Assembly (NCBI GenBank): GCA_000802095.1
Contig: JUEB01000004.1
Span: forward strand, 1 to 64,000
Direction of reading: 5' to 3'
DNA: 64,000 bases
From: Peptococcaceae bacterium BICA1-7
GTDB taxonomy: Bacteria > Bacillota > Desulfotomaculia > Desulfotomaculales > Desulfocucumaceae
Below are positions 33,163 to 42,366 of this stretch, piece after piece (position 1 is the stretch's first letter; each line of letters opens with the position of its first letter). Below the pieces are notes generated by a model. It worked only from the letters and a program-made list of their open reading frames with translations. It was not told the DNA's origin and did not search any database. Made by a program: the position numbers and the translations under genes.

Positions 33163-34680
33163 AGGTGTTTCCTCAATATGCGGCAGGGACAGTAGAACTC
33201 CGGCCAGGAACCAGAAATAGGTTGCCATCATGGGGACCTCAAATATATTTTCCACGGAATTGTGCAGGGCCACTCCTAAAAGACCTGTAATGAGGGCGGT
33301 AGCCATTAGTTTGAGACTGGGGCAGCCTATCTTTTTATAGGCGGCGTAACCATGCCTGAATACCTCGAATAAAACCCACAGTAGTGCCAGCAGGCCTATA
33401 AGCCCGCTCTCCACAAGTGTTTTAAGATAAAAATTATCCACGTAGGTGCTCCCCGGCACCCTCCTGGCCGCCACCGCCCCTCCGTAGGTTCCGAAGCCGG
33501 ACCCCAGTACCGGGCTGTACAGAAATTTGTTGTAGGCCATTGTCCACAGGGCCAGACGTCCGCCTCTGCTGCTGCTGGCCAGGTAGGCCGGAGAGAAAAG
33601 GTATCCCAGGCGTGCTGCAATACTGGGAACCAGATTTATGGCTGCTGTGGCGGCTGCGGCCAGCAACACCATCAGCCTGGGTTTATACATCAGGCAGAAT
33701 ATGGCTGCGGATGCTCCAAAAGCAAGCCAGGCTCCCCGGGAACTGCTTAAAACAAGGCAGGCCAGTTGGGCAGCCAGAGCCGCCAGATATATAAAACGGC
33801 CCAGGCGGCCGGTGGAATTAAGCATCTGGGCTGCTGTAACCGGAATAAAAAGCAGCAGCAGGCTGCCCAGCACATTGGGGCTGACTACTATGGAGTAAAC
33901 CCTTGACACGCTTCCCTCGGCCTTGTCCACCCAGCTTTCAGGAGTGCTGACCCCTGTAATATACTGGAAAATACCATAGGCTGACACCAGCACTGCAACT
34001 GCAATCAACCCTTTGACCAGGGCATTAAACTGCTTGCGGTTGAGGATAAGATTTGACCCCACCAAAAACCATATCATATATTCCAGGTAAACCCTTAGCC
34101 CCTCTATGGCCAGAGAAATGTTGGGGGACCTCATGAAAAAAAGGAACAGGGTGAACCCCAGGTAGATAAGCAGCGGCAATTCAAGGCCTGTATACCTGTA
34201 TGACAAATGGCCCCTGACGGCCATTTGAACCGGCCAGGCGGCTATTATAAACACCAGCAGCAGCTCATCCCAGCTTCCCGAAACGAAGCCCAGGGCCGGG
34301 ATTTTATCAAATAGAAAATCCAACACCGGATAAGAAATGACCAGCCAGAGGGCTGTTTCCACCCTTATACCGGCAGCCGCCCTGATTATAACGCTTTTAG
34401 ATTGGGCTGCAGGGGTTTTAATACTGTTAAAGAGACTTCCGGAAGCCGACTGTCTTAGAGCCTTTCCCAATGCAGCCAGAGGAGACAGTAAGAGGGCTGC
34501 CAGAGCGCAGGCCCATCTCACCAGGATGGACCCGGTAATGGTTTCCCCGGAGGTATAGGTGGGGCGGGTGCTTATTTTTTTTAAAACAAAGCTTCCTGCC
34601 CCATAATTGGTAACAGCTCCGTAAAAGTATTTCCACACCCTTAATACACTGCTGTTTATAATAATACGGTCCAGTGTCAA
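33154..34680 (-). CDS. O-antigen-ligase-like polymerase (Wzy/WaaL family)
   Basis: This membrane protein of about 508 residues has ten or more helices. Its O-antigen-ligase (Wzy_C) region includes SSSRGAWLAFGASA, followed by a large outer loop with GSGFGTYGG and YVDNFYLKTLVESGLIGLLALL. Such proteins polymerise or ligate lipid-linked glycans on the outer face. I start it at the TTG reading LTLDRIIIN, because GGGAGGTG lies at the right distance; an upstream in-frame TTG would overlap that site. Its 3' end overlaps a dispersed repeat unit. Confidence 0.8.
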   Translation of the reverse strand: MTLDRIIINSSVLRVWKYFYGAVTNYGAGSFVLKKISTRPTYTSGETITGSILVRWACALAALLLSPLAALGKALRQSASGSLFNSIKTPAAQSKSVIIRAAAGIRVETALWLVISYPVLDFLFDKIPALGFVSGSWDELLLVFIIAAWPVQMAVRGHLSYRYTGLELPLLIYLGFTLFLFFMRSPNISLAIEGLRVYLEYMIWFLVGSNLILNRKQFNALVKGLIAVAVLVSAYGIFQYITGVSTPESWVDKAEGSVSRVYSIVVSPNVLGSLLLLFIPVTAAQMLNSTGRLGRFIYLAALAAQLACLVLSSSRGAWLAFGASAAIFCLMYKPRLMVLLAAAATAAINLVPSIAARLGYLFSPAYLASSSRGGRLALWTMAYNKFLYSPVLGSGFGTYGGAVAARRVPGSTYVDNFYLKTLVESGLIGLLALLWVLFEVFRHGYAAYKKIGCPSLKLMATALITGLLGVALHNSVENIFEVPMMATYFWFLAGVLLSLPHIEETPDK

Positions 34681-34819
34681 GCAAACACCTCCCAACAACG
34701 AGATAATTATACACTATACAAAGGAGCATATCCAGACTGTGGTCCCAGGGAAAAACTCCTTGTCGAACGACATTGAAATTGATAAAATAGTTTAAGCAAG
34801 GCAAGGAGGCACACATAAG

Positions 34820-35971
34820 GTGAAGCGTTTACGGGTTCTCCACGTTATTGGCGGGGGCGAATTCGGTGGAGCTGAACGGCATATTCTAAATCTTGCCGCC
34901 GCCATGAAAAAAGACATGGTGGAGGTATTTGTGTGCTGTCTTTTTGCCGATCCCTTTGTTAAGGTGGCCAGGGAGGCTGGTATAAGAGCTCATTCGATAC
35001 CCATGCGCCATAAAATGGACTTTGGAATTGTTACCAAGCTAAGGGACCTGATTATAGAGGAAAAAATTGATATAGTGCACACCCACGGGGTCAGGGCCAA
35101 CCTGGTAGGCCGCCTGTCGGCCCGGATGGCCGGGGTTGAAACTGTGGTAACCACGGTGCACAGCCTCCTGGCCCAGGACTATCCGGATCTTTTCAGCAGG
35201 CTGGCCAACAATTTTATTGAAAGGGCCTCCAGGGGTCTGACCACTCATTTTATTGCTGTTTCCGGTGGTTTGCAAAAGGCTCTGGTGCAGCAGGGTATAC
35301 CTGAAAGAAAGATAACTGTTATATATAACGGACTCAACCCTGATCTTTTCAGGATAGAGGGAGCTGTAGGCCGCTGGCGTCAGAAGGCGGGCTTCAGCCC
35401 CGGTGTCCCGCTGGTGGCCATAGTAGGGCGTCTTCACCTGGTCAAGGGCCACCGCTATTTTTTGAAGGCGGCGGCCGAAATTCTGAAGGAAAGGGCCGAT
35501 GTCCACTTTCTGGTGGTGGGATGTGGGCCGGAAAGGGACAGCCTCGAAGAGTTTACCGGGAAGCTGGGTATTTCTGATCATGTCACCTTTACGGGGTTTA
35601 TTTCTGATGTTTCGGAGCTAATGCCTGACTTAAACCTCCTTATAGTTCCATCCCTCTGGGAGGGCTTTGGACTTACCGCCCTGGAGGCCATGGCGGTGGG
35701 AGTTCCGGTGGTGGCCACTTCTGTGGGTGGGCTTCCGGAGATTGTAGACCACGGCACAACCGGTCTTTTAGTTCCTCCGGCGGATGAGGCCGGCCTGACC
35801 AGGGGAATTACCTGGATGCTGGATCATCCCCAGGAGGCAGTGGAAATGGCTGCTGCAGCCAAGGAAGTGGTGGAACAGAAATTTTCCGCCTCGGCCATGG
35901 CCAGGAAAACAGAGGACCTGTACCGGCGTCTTTTGGAAAAGGAGCAGGATGGGAAAAAGCTTCCTGATTAG
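34820..35971 (+). CDS. glycosyltransferase, GT4 family
   Basis: This GT-B glycosyltransferase of 383 residues has the N-terminal glycine-rich loop LHVIGGGEFGGAERHILNLA, the acceptor region HTHGVRANLVGRL, the donor-site VAIVGRLHLVKGHRYFLKAA, and the E-x7-E-type motif SLWEGFGLTALEAMAVGVPVVAT. Donor and acceptor are unknown. It starts at a GTG 10 bases behind AAGGAGG and is followed after 9 bases by a second glycosyltransferase. Confidence 0.85.
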   Translation: MKRLRVLHVIGGGEFGGAERHILNLAAAMKKDMVEVFVCCLFADPFVKVAREAGIRAHSIPMRHKMDFGIVTKLRDLIIEEKIDIVHTHGVRANLVGRLSARMAGVETVVTTVHSLLAQDYPDLFSRLANNFIERASRGLTTHFIAVSGGLQKALVQQGIPERKITVIYNGLNPDLFRIEGAVGRWRQKAGFSPGVPLVAIVGRLHLVKGHRYFLKAAAEILKERADVHFLVVGCGPERDSLEEFTGKLGISDHVTFTGFISDVSELMPDLNLLIVPSLWEGFGLTALEAMAVGVPVVATSVGGLPEIVDHGTTGLLVPPADEAGLTRGITWMLDHPQEAVEMAAAAKEVVEQKFSASAMARKTEDLYRRLLEKEQDGKKLPD

Positions 35972-35980
35972 GGGGAATGA

Positions 35981-37186
35981 TTGTCAATGAGGGATCTGGC
36001 CGGCCGTGACATTATCTGTATAGGGCCGGTGGACTGGGAACCCATATGGAATCGCTCTCAGCAGCTGATGTCCAGGCTTCCCCACTCTAACCGGATACTG
36101 TACATTGAGCCCCCCGCCACTCTGCTGTCGGCCTTTAAGGACCGCAGCCTCTGGTTTAAATGGCGGCTGTGGGCCAGGGGGGCCAGGAAGAAAACTGAAA
36201 ATATATACCTCTACTCACCGCCGGTGGTGCTGCCCTTCGGGTACATGTATCCATGGGTCAACCGTATAAATCAGCGGTGGATTTTACTTTTTACGGGTAT
36301 GATTGCCCGGAGTCTGGGTTTCAAAAATCCAATTGTGTGGACGTACCTGCCCAATACCCTTTCGCTGGCGGAAGGACTGAATCCCTCGGTGCTGGTATAT
36401 GACTGTGTTGATGAGCATTCGGAGTTTCCGGGGCTTATCAGCAGGGATGCGGTTTTGGAAATGGAAAAAGAGCTTCTGGGACGGAGCGACCTTGTATTTG
36501 CCACTGCCCGGGGGCTTTATGAGGCTAAAAAGAAATTTGCCAGTAATATATACCTTCTCCCCAATGCCGCCGATGTGGTGCACTTCGCTCTGGCGGAGCG
36601 GGAGGAAACTGCGGTGCCCGGGGAAATTGGCAGGCTTCCCCATCCTTTACTGGGATTTATAGGGGTTATTCACCACTGGATTGACCTGGACCTGATAGAG
36701 CATATTGCCCGGTCAAGGCCTGGGTGGACCATTGCCATGATTGGCCCGGTGGGCCCGGGGATACAGGTGGACAGGCTGAACAGCCTGCCCAATGTGCACT
36801 TTTTGGGGCGGAAGAGCAAGGAAGAGCTGCCCGGCTACCTGAAGGCCTTTGATGTCTGTCTCAATCCCTTTAGAAAAAATGTGCTTACCGACCGGGTAAG
36901 CCCCCTCAAGGTGTACGAGTACCTGGCGTCAGGCCGGCCGGTGGTGAGTGTGGACATGCCCGGGGTGCAGGAATTTAAAGAGATTATTGAAATAGCCGGA
37001 GACTATGAGGGCTTCCTTGAGGCGGTGGAAAGGGTGATTGCCACCGACAGCCCCGAGAAAAAAAAGGTTCGCCTGGAAGTAGCGGCCAGTCACTCCTGGG
37101 AAAGCAGGGCGGACTTTATTGCAGACAAGATAGCGGAACTGGAGGAGACAGAAGACAGGAGACAGAAGACAGAAGAAAACACTTAA
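35981..37186 (+). CDS. glycosyltransferase, GT-B type (GT1/GT4-like)
   Basis: This protein of 401 residues has a Rossmann start (DIICIGPVDWEPIWNRSQQL) and a donor-binding C-terminal half: LGFIGVIHHWIDLDLIEHIAR, VHFLGRKSKEELPGYLKAFD, and SPLKVYEYLASGRPVVSVDMPG. It probably forms an operon with the GT4 gene just upstream. A TTG 6 bases behind GGGGG is the likely start; an ATG two codons later is possible. The last residues (EETEDRRQKTEENT) are encoded by GGAGACAGAAG-type repeat units, so the C-terminus has been rebuilt by the dispersed repeat. Confidence 0.8.
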   Translation: MSMRDLAGRDIICIGPVDWEPIWNRSQQLMSRLPHSNRILYIEPPATLLSAFKDRSLWFKWRLWARGARKKTENIYLYSPPVVLPFGYMYPWVNRINQRWILLFTGMIARSLGFKNPIVWTYLPNTLSLAEGLNPSVLVYDCVDEHSEFPGLISRDAVLEMEKELLGRSDLVFATARGLYEAKKKFASNIYLLPNAADVVHFALAEREETAVPGEIGRLPHPLLGFIGVIHHWIDLDLIEHIARSRPGWTIAMIGPVGPGIQVDRLNSLPNVHFLGRKSKEELPGYLKAFDVCLNPFRKNVLTDRVSPLKVYEYLASGRPVVSVDMPGVQEFKEIIEIAGDYEGFLEAVERVIATDSPEKKKVRLEVAASHSWESRADFIADKIAELEETEDRRQKTEENT

Positions 37187-37325
37187 CGGTATGCAAAACT
37201 CCTGTCCTTCGACAGGAGTTTTAAACTATCTATATATCCCCTTTACTGACCTCAGAGCCAGGCATTCAAAAATTGTCTCCTGTATTCTGTCTCCTGTCTC
37301 CCGACCGGAGGTATTGCCCTTAAGC
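37143..37325. repeat. facing repeat units between a glycosyltransferase and DUF4330 gene
   Basis: The left unit (GGAGACAGAAGACAGGAG, then ACAGAAGACAGAAG) lies inside the glycosyltransferase 3' end. The right unit (GTCTCCTGTATTCTGTCTCC, TGTCTCCCGACCGG, AGGTATTGCCCTTAAGC) runs up to the DUF4330 stop codon. The central hairpin is a two-way terminator. Confidence 0.8.
37195..37222. terminator. bidirectional terminator hairpin
   Basis: The 12-bp stem AAAACTCCTGTC pairs with its complement across a CTTC loop. A- and T-tracts on both sides suit convergent transcripts from both directions. Confidence 0.8.
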
Positions 37326-37807
37326 TACTCTTTCACTTCCAGCCTGACAACAGTCCCCTTGAACTCGTAGTCCCTGGATTTTACATAATAGTCCTTGCCC
37401 ACCCTTATGTCCTGCCCTCCCATGGTGATGGTGGCCGAGGACAGCGTGGTGGTCCCGGTATTGGTTACATACACATCCTTGAGGTAGGGGTCTATTGATT
37501 CCACCCTCTGACCCCTGGCATCCACGTTTATTGAATAGCCGGGCTTTATCTGCACATCTTTTACCGTCACATTGGTATAGCTGCTGCCCGATACCATTTT
37601 GTCGCCCACCTTGATGGCCTGGGCCAGATCCGGCCTGATGTGCTGGAGCATTACCTCAAACTCGACATTGACAGTCTTTCCTGCGGCCCCCTGGTGGCTG
37701 AATCTGTAATAGGCCCCGGTGGCCACCAGAAGAATTGCCAGTACTATTATAAGGTCTACTATATTAACCAGCCCGAAAACTTTTCCCTTATCATCTAAGA
37801 GCTTCAC
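37325..37807 (-). CDS. DUF4330-domain membrane protein
   Basis: This protein of 160 residues has an N-terminal LLDDKGKVFGLVNIVDLIIVLAILLVATGAYY (one membrane helix, residues 15-36) and an extracytoplasmic beta-rich domain, the organisation of DUF4330 proteins found near exopolysaccharide genes in Firmicutes and cyanobacteria. The molecular role is unknown. It is transcribed against the glycosyltransferases and ends inside a repeat unit. Confidence 0.75.
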   Translation of the reverse strand: MKLLDDKGKVFGLVNIVDLIIVLAILLVATGAYYRFSHQGAAGKTVNVEFEVMLQHIRPDLAQAIKVGDKMVSGSSYTNVTVKDVQIKPGYSINVDARGQRVESIDPYLKDVYVTNTGTTTLSSATITMGGQDIRVGKDYYVKSRDYEFKGTVVRLEVKE

Positions 37808-38019
37808 TTTAAAATAATTCTCCTTCCGTGTGTTTGGATTCTCATTAATAAAGTATAAGATTTTTTGGGGACAAGGTCAACGAAAGATGCTGACCCTTAT
37901 CGGTTTTGTCAATGAAGGAGATTGTAGCTGCAGTATAGAAAAATGCTTTAAAGCTTTTAATAATGGCAGGGGATGTATGAAAATCCGCCATTGGTCAATA
38001 ATCTTTGTCGGAGGTAATT

Positions 38020-38454
38020 ATGGAAATAAACGAAATTATGAAGGTAATTCCACACCGCTATCCTTTTCTGCTGGTGGATCGGATTGATGAGCTGGAGCCG
38101 GGCAAAAGGGCGGTAGGCATAAAGAATGTAAGCATCAATGAGCCTTTTTTCCAGGGGCATTTTCCCGGTTACCCGGTTATGCCGGGGGTGCTGATAATTG
38201 AGTCAATGGCCCAGGTTGGCGCTGTGGCACTGCTTTCCATGCCGGAAATGGGTAGAAAGCTGGCTCTGTTTGCCGGAATAGACGGGGTCCGTTTCAGGAG
38301 ACAGGTTGTGCCGGGGGATCAGCTTCAGCTGGAGGTAGAAATACTGAAGCTCAAAGGGCCTGTTGGAAAGGGCAGGGGAGTGGCCAGGGTGGGAGGTCAG
38401 CTTGCCGCCGAGGCCGAGCTTTTATTCGCCCTTCAGGATATGAAAAATGAATAA
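38020..38454 (+). CDS. fabZ: (3R)-hydroxyacyl-ACP dehydratase FabZ
   Basis: This hot-dog-fold dehydratase of 144 residues has the active-site [11 protein letters not shown], the catalytic-His loop [23 protein letters not shown] (His and Glu) and [17 protein letters not shown]. It dehydrates 3-hydroxyacyl-ACP in fatty-acid elongation. The ATG behind GGAGG is chosen over an in-frame upstream TTG that overlaps that site. It sits alone among envelope genes, apart from a fab operon, and may serve lipid supply for envelope glycolipids. Confidence 0.92.
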   Translation: MEINEIMKVIPHRYPFLLVDRIDELEPGKRAVGIKNVSINEPFFQGHFPGYPVMPGVLIIESMAQVGAVALLSMPEMGRKLALFAGIDGVRFRRQVVPGDQLQLEVEILKLKGPVGKGRGVARVGGQLAAEAELLFALQDMKNE

Positions 38455-38612
38455 ATCAGACGAAATAGTGCGTCTGGTGTAGATTGTTGAACTTGTCCCA
38501 CTGAGCAGGACTTTATTGGCCAGGCCCACTCATTTTTTGCTTTTGTGAAATTGGTCCTTAAAGTGTTAAAATACTCATAGTATGTCTAGCCGAAAGGTTT
38601 GGGGGTAATGAC

Positions 38613-39698
38613 TTGAACCTGATTATAGCCTTTATGGGGGCTTTCCTGCTGGCTCTGGCACTGACCCCCTGGGTCAGGTCTAAGGCTGTTGCCTGGGGAG
38701 CCGTGGATTATCCCAATCAGCGCAAGGTACATAGCGGGGTGATGCCCCGTCTGGGCGGGCTGGTTATTTATACAGCTTTTGTGCCCCTTGCCCTGGTCGG
38801 GTCTTCCTTTGCCATGCCTGTAATTGGCCTGGCCCTGGGGGCTACTCTGATTCTTTTCCTGGGGGTGGCCGATGACATCAGGGGGATTTCCCCCCGTGTC
38901 AAGCTGGCCGGTCAGACCTTGGCGGCCCTGGCGGTGGTGCCCTTTGGGGTAAAGGTTGAGTTTATAACCAATCCGTTTAATAACGATCTGATTAATAACG
39001 ATCCGATTGGTTTGGGAATATTTGCTGTGCCTATTACGGTATTATGGCTGGTGGCCGTGACCAATGCAGTGAACCTTATAGACGGCCTTGACGGCCTGGC
39101 GGGAGGGGTTTCCTGCATAGCCTCCCTGACCATGGCGGCAGTGGCCCTTACCCAGCTTAAGGTCTTTGGCATAAGCAGTCAGACTGATATTATAGCCCTG
39201 TCCCTTATACTGGCGGCCTCCATTCTTGGGTTTATGAAATATAATTTTCACCCCGCCAGCATATTCCTGGGTGATTCCGGATCAATGCTGCTGGGCTTCA
39301 GCCTGGCGGTCATATCTATTATGGGACTTACCAAAAGCACTGCCGCCATATCGGTAATCATACCCATGGTGGTTATGGGAATACCACTGCTGGATACTGT
39401 TTTCGCCATTGTCAGGCGGTTCCATGAAAACCGGCCCATATTTCAGCCCGACAGGGAGCACCTGCACCACCAGCTGCTGGCCCGGGGTTTTTCCCACCGC
39501 CAGGCGGTACTGCTGATATATGCGGTCAGCCTGATTATGGGAGCAAGCGCGGTTATTATGAACCTGCTGACCACCAACCAGGCCATGCTGCTTCTGGTGA
39601 TACTGGCTACTTTGACCCTGTTGGCAGCCAATAGAATAGGAGTTATTAAAAGAATCCCCCCCAAAGGGGAATTAACAAAGCGGTCCTCAAATATTTAG
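38613..39698 (+). CDS. polyprenyl-phosphate GlcNAc-1-phosphate transferase (WecA/TagO/Rgp-like)
   Basis: This protein of 361 residues has about eleven membrane helices. Motifs of the MraY/WecA superfamily are clear: DYPNQRKVHSGVMPRLGG, VADDIRGI (Asp-Asp), NAVNLIDGLDGLAGG, FLGDSGSM and the sugar-recognition DREHLHHQLLARGFSHRQ. It starts envelope-polymer assembly by moving sugar-1-phosphate to undecaprenyl phosphate. WecG/TagA at 28.7 kb would act next. The start is TTG behind a GGGGG site; the ATG five bases upstream is out of frame. Confidence 0.9.
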   Translation: MNLIIAFMGAFLLALALTPWVRSKAVAWGAVDYPNQRKVHSGVMPRLGGLVIYTAFVPLALVGSSFAMPVIGLALGATLILFLGVADDIRGISPRVKLAGQTLAALAVVPFGVKVEFITNPFNNDLINNDPIGLGIFAVPITVLWLVAVTNAVNLIDGLDGLAGGVSCIASLTMAAVALTQLKVFGISSQTDIIALSLILAASILGFMKYNFHPASIFLGDSGSMLLGFSLAVISIMGLTKSTAAISVIIPMVVMGIPLLDTVFAIVRRFHENRPIFQPDREHLHHQLLARGFSHRQAVLLIYAVSLIMGASAVIMNLLTTNQAMLLLVILATLTLLAANRIGVIKRIPPKGELTKRSSNI

Positions 39699-39758
39699 AC
39701 TTACAGGCATTGCTTTCGAGTCATTTCTTTTTTATTCTCTGATAAAAATCCGGATTTT

Positions 39759-39787
39759 CCGCCCTTTTAGAGGGCGGTTTTAGTTTA
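39759..39787 (+). terminator. rho-independent terminator after the wecA-like gene
   Basis: The stem CCGCCCT/AGGGCGG with a 5-base loop is followed by TTTTAGTTT, 60 bp after the stop codon. Confidence 0.75.
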
Positions 39788-39867
39788 TATATGTCGGAAA
39801 TATATGATTAATTACACGAGACAGTTTAGAAAAAATTTTGTATTATGCTATTAAGGGAGGGGTCGGT

Positions 39868-40746
39868 ATGAAAAAAATACGAAAGGCTGTCATTCCTGCC
39901 GCCGGTCTCGGAGTAAGGTTTTTACCGGCCACCAAGGCTCAGCCCAAAGAAATGCTGCCTATAGTGGATATTCCCACCATACAGTACATAGTGGAAGAAG
40001 CTATTTCTTCAGGGATAGAGGACATACTTTTTATCACAGGAAGGTCAAAAAGGGCCATAGAGGACCACTTTGACAAGTCCCCGGACCTGGAGAATCTGCT
40101 CAGGGAGAAAGGAAAAACAGAACTCCTGGAATTGGTCAGGGACATAAGCGAAATGGCGGACCTTCACTATATTCGCCAGAAGGAGCCCAGAGGACTGGGG
40201 CATGCGGTGTACTGCGCCAGAAAATTTATCGGTGATGAGCCCTTTGCTGTCCTGCTGGGGGACGATATAGTCCGGAGCAAGGAGCCCTGCTTAAGACAGC
40301 TTATAAACCTTTATGAAGAAACAGGGGCATCGGTGATTGCCGTGCAGGAGGTTCCTCCGGAGGATGTCGGCAAATACGGTATTATTGATGCGGAAATAGT
40401 TAAAGAGTCAGTTTTCAGGGTAAGGGATTTGGTTGAAAAGCCTGCGCCTGAAAATGCACCCTCCAATCTGGGGGTAATGGGCAGGTACATAATTACACCC
40501 GGCATTTTTGACATTTTGTCCCGTACCGGCCCCGGCGCCGGCGGGGAGATTCAGCTGACTGACGCCCTTAAGGTATTGTGCCGCCAGGAATCCATGTTCG
40601 GCCTGGCCTTCAGAGGACAGAGGTATGATGTCGGTGACAAACTGGGGTATCTCAAGGCAATGGTGGAATTTGCCCTGGACCGGCCCGGGCTGTCGGAACA
40701 GTTTGGGGAGTATCTGAGGGATATAGTAAGAAGACTGTATCAGTGA
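39868..40746 (+). CDS. galU: UTP-glucose-1-phosphate uridylyltransferase
   Basis: This protein of 292 residues has the nucleotidyltransferase start KAVIPAAGLGVRFLPATKAQPKEMLPI, ITGRSKRAIEDHFD, LGHAVYCAR, LLGDDIV and VEKP. It makes UDP-glucose, a precursor for wall glycans and, through GalE, UDP-galactose. The ATG behind GGGAGGGG is preferred over an in-frame TTG ten codons upstream. A small imperfect hairpin (GGAGGCCGG...CCGGGCTCC, then T-rich) follows at 40,781-40,812. Confidence 0.92.
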   Translation: MKKIRKAVIPAAGLGVRFLPATKAQPKEMLPIVDIPTIQYIVEEAISSGIEDILFITGRSKRAIEDHFDKSPDLENLLREKGKTELLELVRDISEMADLHYIRQKEPRGLGHAVYCARKFIGDEPFAVLLGDDIVRSKEPCLRQLINLYEETGASVIAVQEVPPEDVGKYGIIDAEIVKESVFRVRDLVEKPAPENAPSNLGVMGRYIITPGIFDILSRTGPGAGGEIQLTDALKVLCRQESMFGLAFRGQRYDVGDKLGYLKAMVEFALDRPGLSEQFGEYLRDIVRRLYQ

Positions 40747-40860
40747 AAAAAAATTATAAGCTTAAATAAACCGTAAAACAGGGAGGCCGGGAAGTTCCGG
40801 GCTCCTTTTCTTTGGAAAGTTACAGTGTACTTCCCAGTATATATATACTGGGTGAGGTTA

Positions 40861-41760
40861 ATGAAGGTATTGGTAACCGGCGGTGCCGGCTTTATAGGCT
40901 CTAATTTAATAAGGTCACTGCTAAAGTCAGGCTTTAAGGTGTCTGTCCTGGACAATCTCAGTACAGGTAAAATTGAGAATATAGCCGGGGTAAAATTATA
41001 TGAAGGAGACCTTTTGGACAGGGACTTTGTTTGTCAGTGCGTATTCAGGGAAAGTCCTGAGGTGGTTATTCACCTGGCCGCCCAGGCAAGTGTTCCCCAA
41101 TCTCTGGTAGACCCTTCAGCCGATGCCTGTATCAATATTACAGGGTCTGTAAATCTTTTTGAAGCATCCAGGCTTGGGGGCCTCAGAAAGGTGGTTTATG
41201 CTTCCACCGCAGCTATCTATGGAAGTCCCCGTTATCTGCCCCTTGATGAGCAGCATCCGGCACAGCCTCTTTCCGGGTACGGTCTGTCCAAATACACAGT
41301 GGAAAGATATCTTCAGCTGTACCAGTATTTATATGGCCTTGACTATACTGTGCTGCGCTTGGCCAATGTTTACGGCGCCGGCCAGTCTTCCTCCGGAGAG
41401 GGGGGGGTGGTGGCGGTTTTTCTGGACCGTATAATGAGTGGCGGGCAGCCTCTTATTCACGGTGACGGAAGGCAGACCAGGGACTTTATACATGTGTCGG
41501 ATATTGTGGCAGCAATTTCATGTGCCCTGGAAAGGGGCAGCGGGGCAGTATTAAATATAGGCGCCGGGCTGCCGGTAAGCATTAATCAGCTGTTCCGTAT
41601 TATAAAAAAAGAGACAGGCTACGCGGGTAATCCCGCCTTCGCCCCTCCCCGCCCGGGAGATATAAAGGAAAGCTGGTATAACATAAACAGAGCGGCAGTA
41701 GAGCTGAAATGGTCTCCCACAGTCAGACTTGAGCAGGGAATAAGGTTATGCTTATACTGA
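40861..41760 (+). CDS. galE: NAD-dependent sugar epimerase (GalE-like)
   Basis: This extended SDR of 299 residues has MKVLVTGGAGFIGSNLIRSLL, VSVLDNLSTG, YASTAAIYG and the catalytic YGLSKYTVERYL (Y-x-x-x-K), with RDFIHVSDIV near the end. The layout is that of UDP-glucose 4-epimerase or related UDP-sugar epimerases; the exact substrate cannot be read from the sequence. It directly follows galU. The last codons overlap a stop-anchored repeat (GCTTATACTGA...CGGTCAGG). Confidence 0.8.
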   Translation: MKVLVTGGAGFIGSNLIRSLLKSGFKVSVLDNLSTGKIENIAGVKLYEGDLLDRDFVCQCVFRESPEVVIHLAAQASVPQSLVDPSADACINITGSVNLFEASRLGGLRKVVYASTAAIYGSPRYLPLDEQHPAQPLSGYGLSKYTVERYLQLYQYLYGLDYTVLRLANVYGAGQSSSGEGGVVAVFLDRIMSGGQPLIHGDGRQTRDFIHVSDIVAAISCALERGSGAVLNIGAGLPVSINQLFRIIKKETGYAGNPAFAPPRPGDIKESWYNINRAAVELKWSPTVRLEQGIRLCLY

Positions 41761-41944
41761 AACTCTATACGGTCAGGAGACAGGATACAGAATACAGAAT
41801 ACAGGAGACAGAAGTTTTTGTAAGCCCCTCTTCGGAGAACCCTTTTAGGAATGCCCTGGGTATTCTGCTCCTGACTCCTGACTTCTGACTTCTGACTTCT
41901 GTCTCCTGTCTCCCGACCGCAAAGAAATACCTGAAAGCATTAGT
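41748..41944. repeat. facing repeat units after galE
   Basis: The first unit overlaps the galE stop: GCTTATACTGAAACTC, TATACGGTCAGGAGACAGG, then ATACAGAATACAGAATACAG. The opposite unit is long: CTCCTGACTCCTGACTTC, repeated CTGACTTCT units, CTGTCTCCCGACCGC, AAAGAAATACCTGAAAGC. No gene fits between them. Confidence 0.8.
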
Positions 41945-42006
41945 AGTAACCCTTCCGTCCTCCCCTGCATATTATAAAGCCTTAATATTTATGGGGGGGC
42001 CGGATC

Positions 42007-42255
42007 ATGTTTAAAATATCTGATCTTTCCAGGCGGGATTTTGTCAATCTGGCTGACGGATCTAAGCTGGGGGCTATTAAGGATGTTCATATAGACCCGG
42101 CCAGCGGCACGGTTATTGCCTTTGTTCTTCAGGGCTCGCGGCGCTTCAGCCTGCTCTCCGCAGGGAGGGATGTGCTGCTTCCCTGGTCAAAAATAAAAAA
42201 GATAGGTGTGGATACAGTGCTGGTGGACTTGGAGACCTCACACAGGCTGGAGTAA
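42007..42255 (+). CDS. YlmC/YmxH-family PRC-barrel protein
   Basis: This protein of 82 residues has a PRC-barrel fold with the family start MFKISDLSRRDFVNLADGSKLGAIKDVHIDPASGTVIAFVL. Members are restricted to spore-forming Firmicutes and were named from sporulation-linked expression; the function is unclear. It stands alone behind GGGGGG, with a strong promoter for metK just after its stop. Confidence 0.85.
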   Translation: MFKISDLSRRDFVNLADGSKLGAIKDVHIDPASGTVIAFVLQGSRRFSLLSAGRDVLLPWSKIKKIGVDTVLVDLETSHRLE

Positions 42256-42263
42256 TACATTGT

Positions 42264-42292
42264 TTGACATAATTGGTGGCCGATGATACAAT
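42264..42292 (+). promoter_or_regulatory. sigma-A promoter for metK
   Basis: TTGACA and TACAAT are spaced by 17 bp, about 75 bp before the start codon. The leader is short and contains two T9 tracts. I see no SAM (S-box) riboswitch fold. Confidence 0.75.
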
Positions 42293-42366
42293 GAAAGGTG
42301 TTTTTTTCCCACTGCCATTGGGAATCAGGCTGTAAGGGTCATTTTTTTTTACAAGGGGGTTTTTTT

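Noticed and set aside
42255-42366. SAM riboswitch upstream of metK
   Set aside because: The leader is only about 75 bases after the promoter and lacks the conserved S-box core and a terminator/antiterminator pair.
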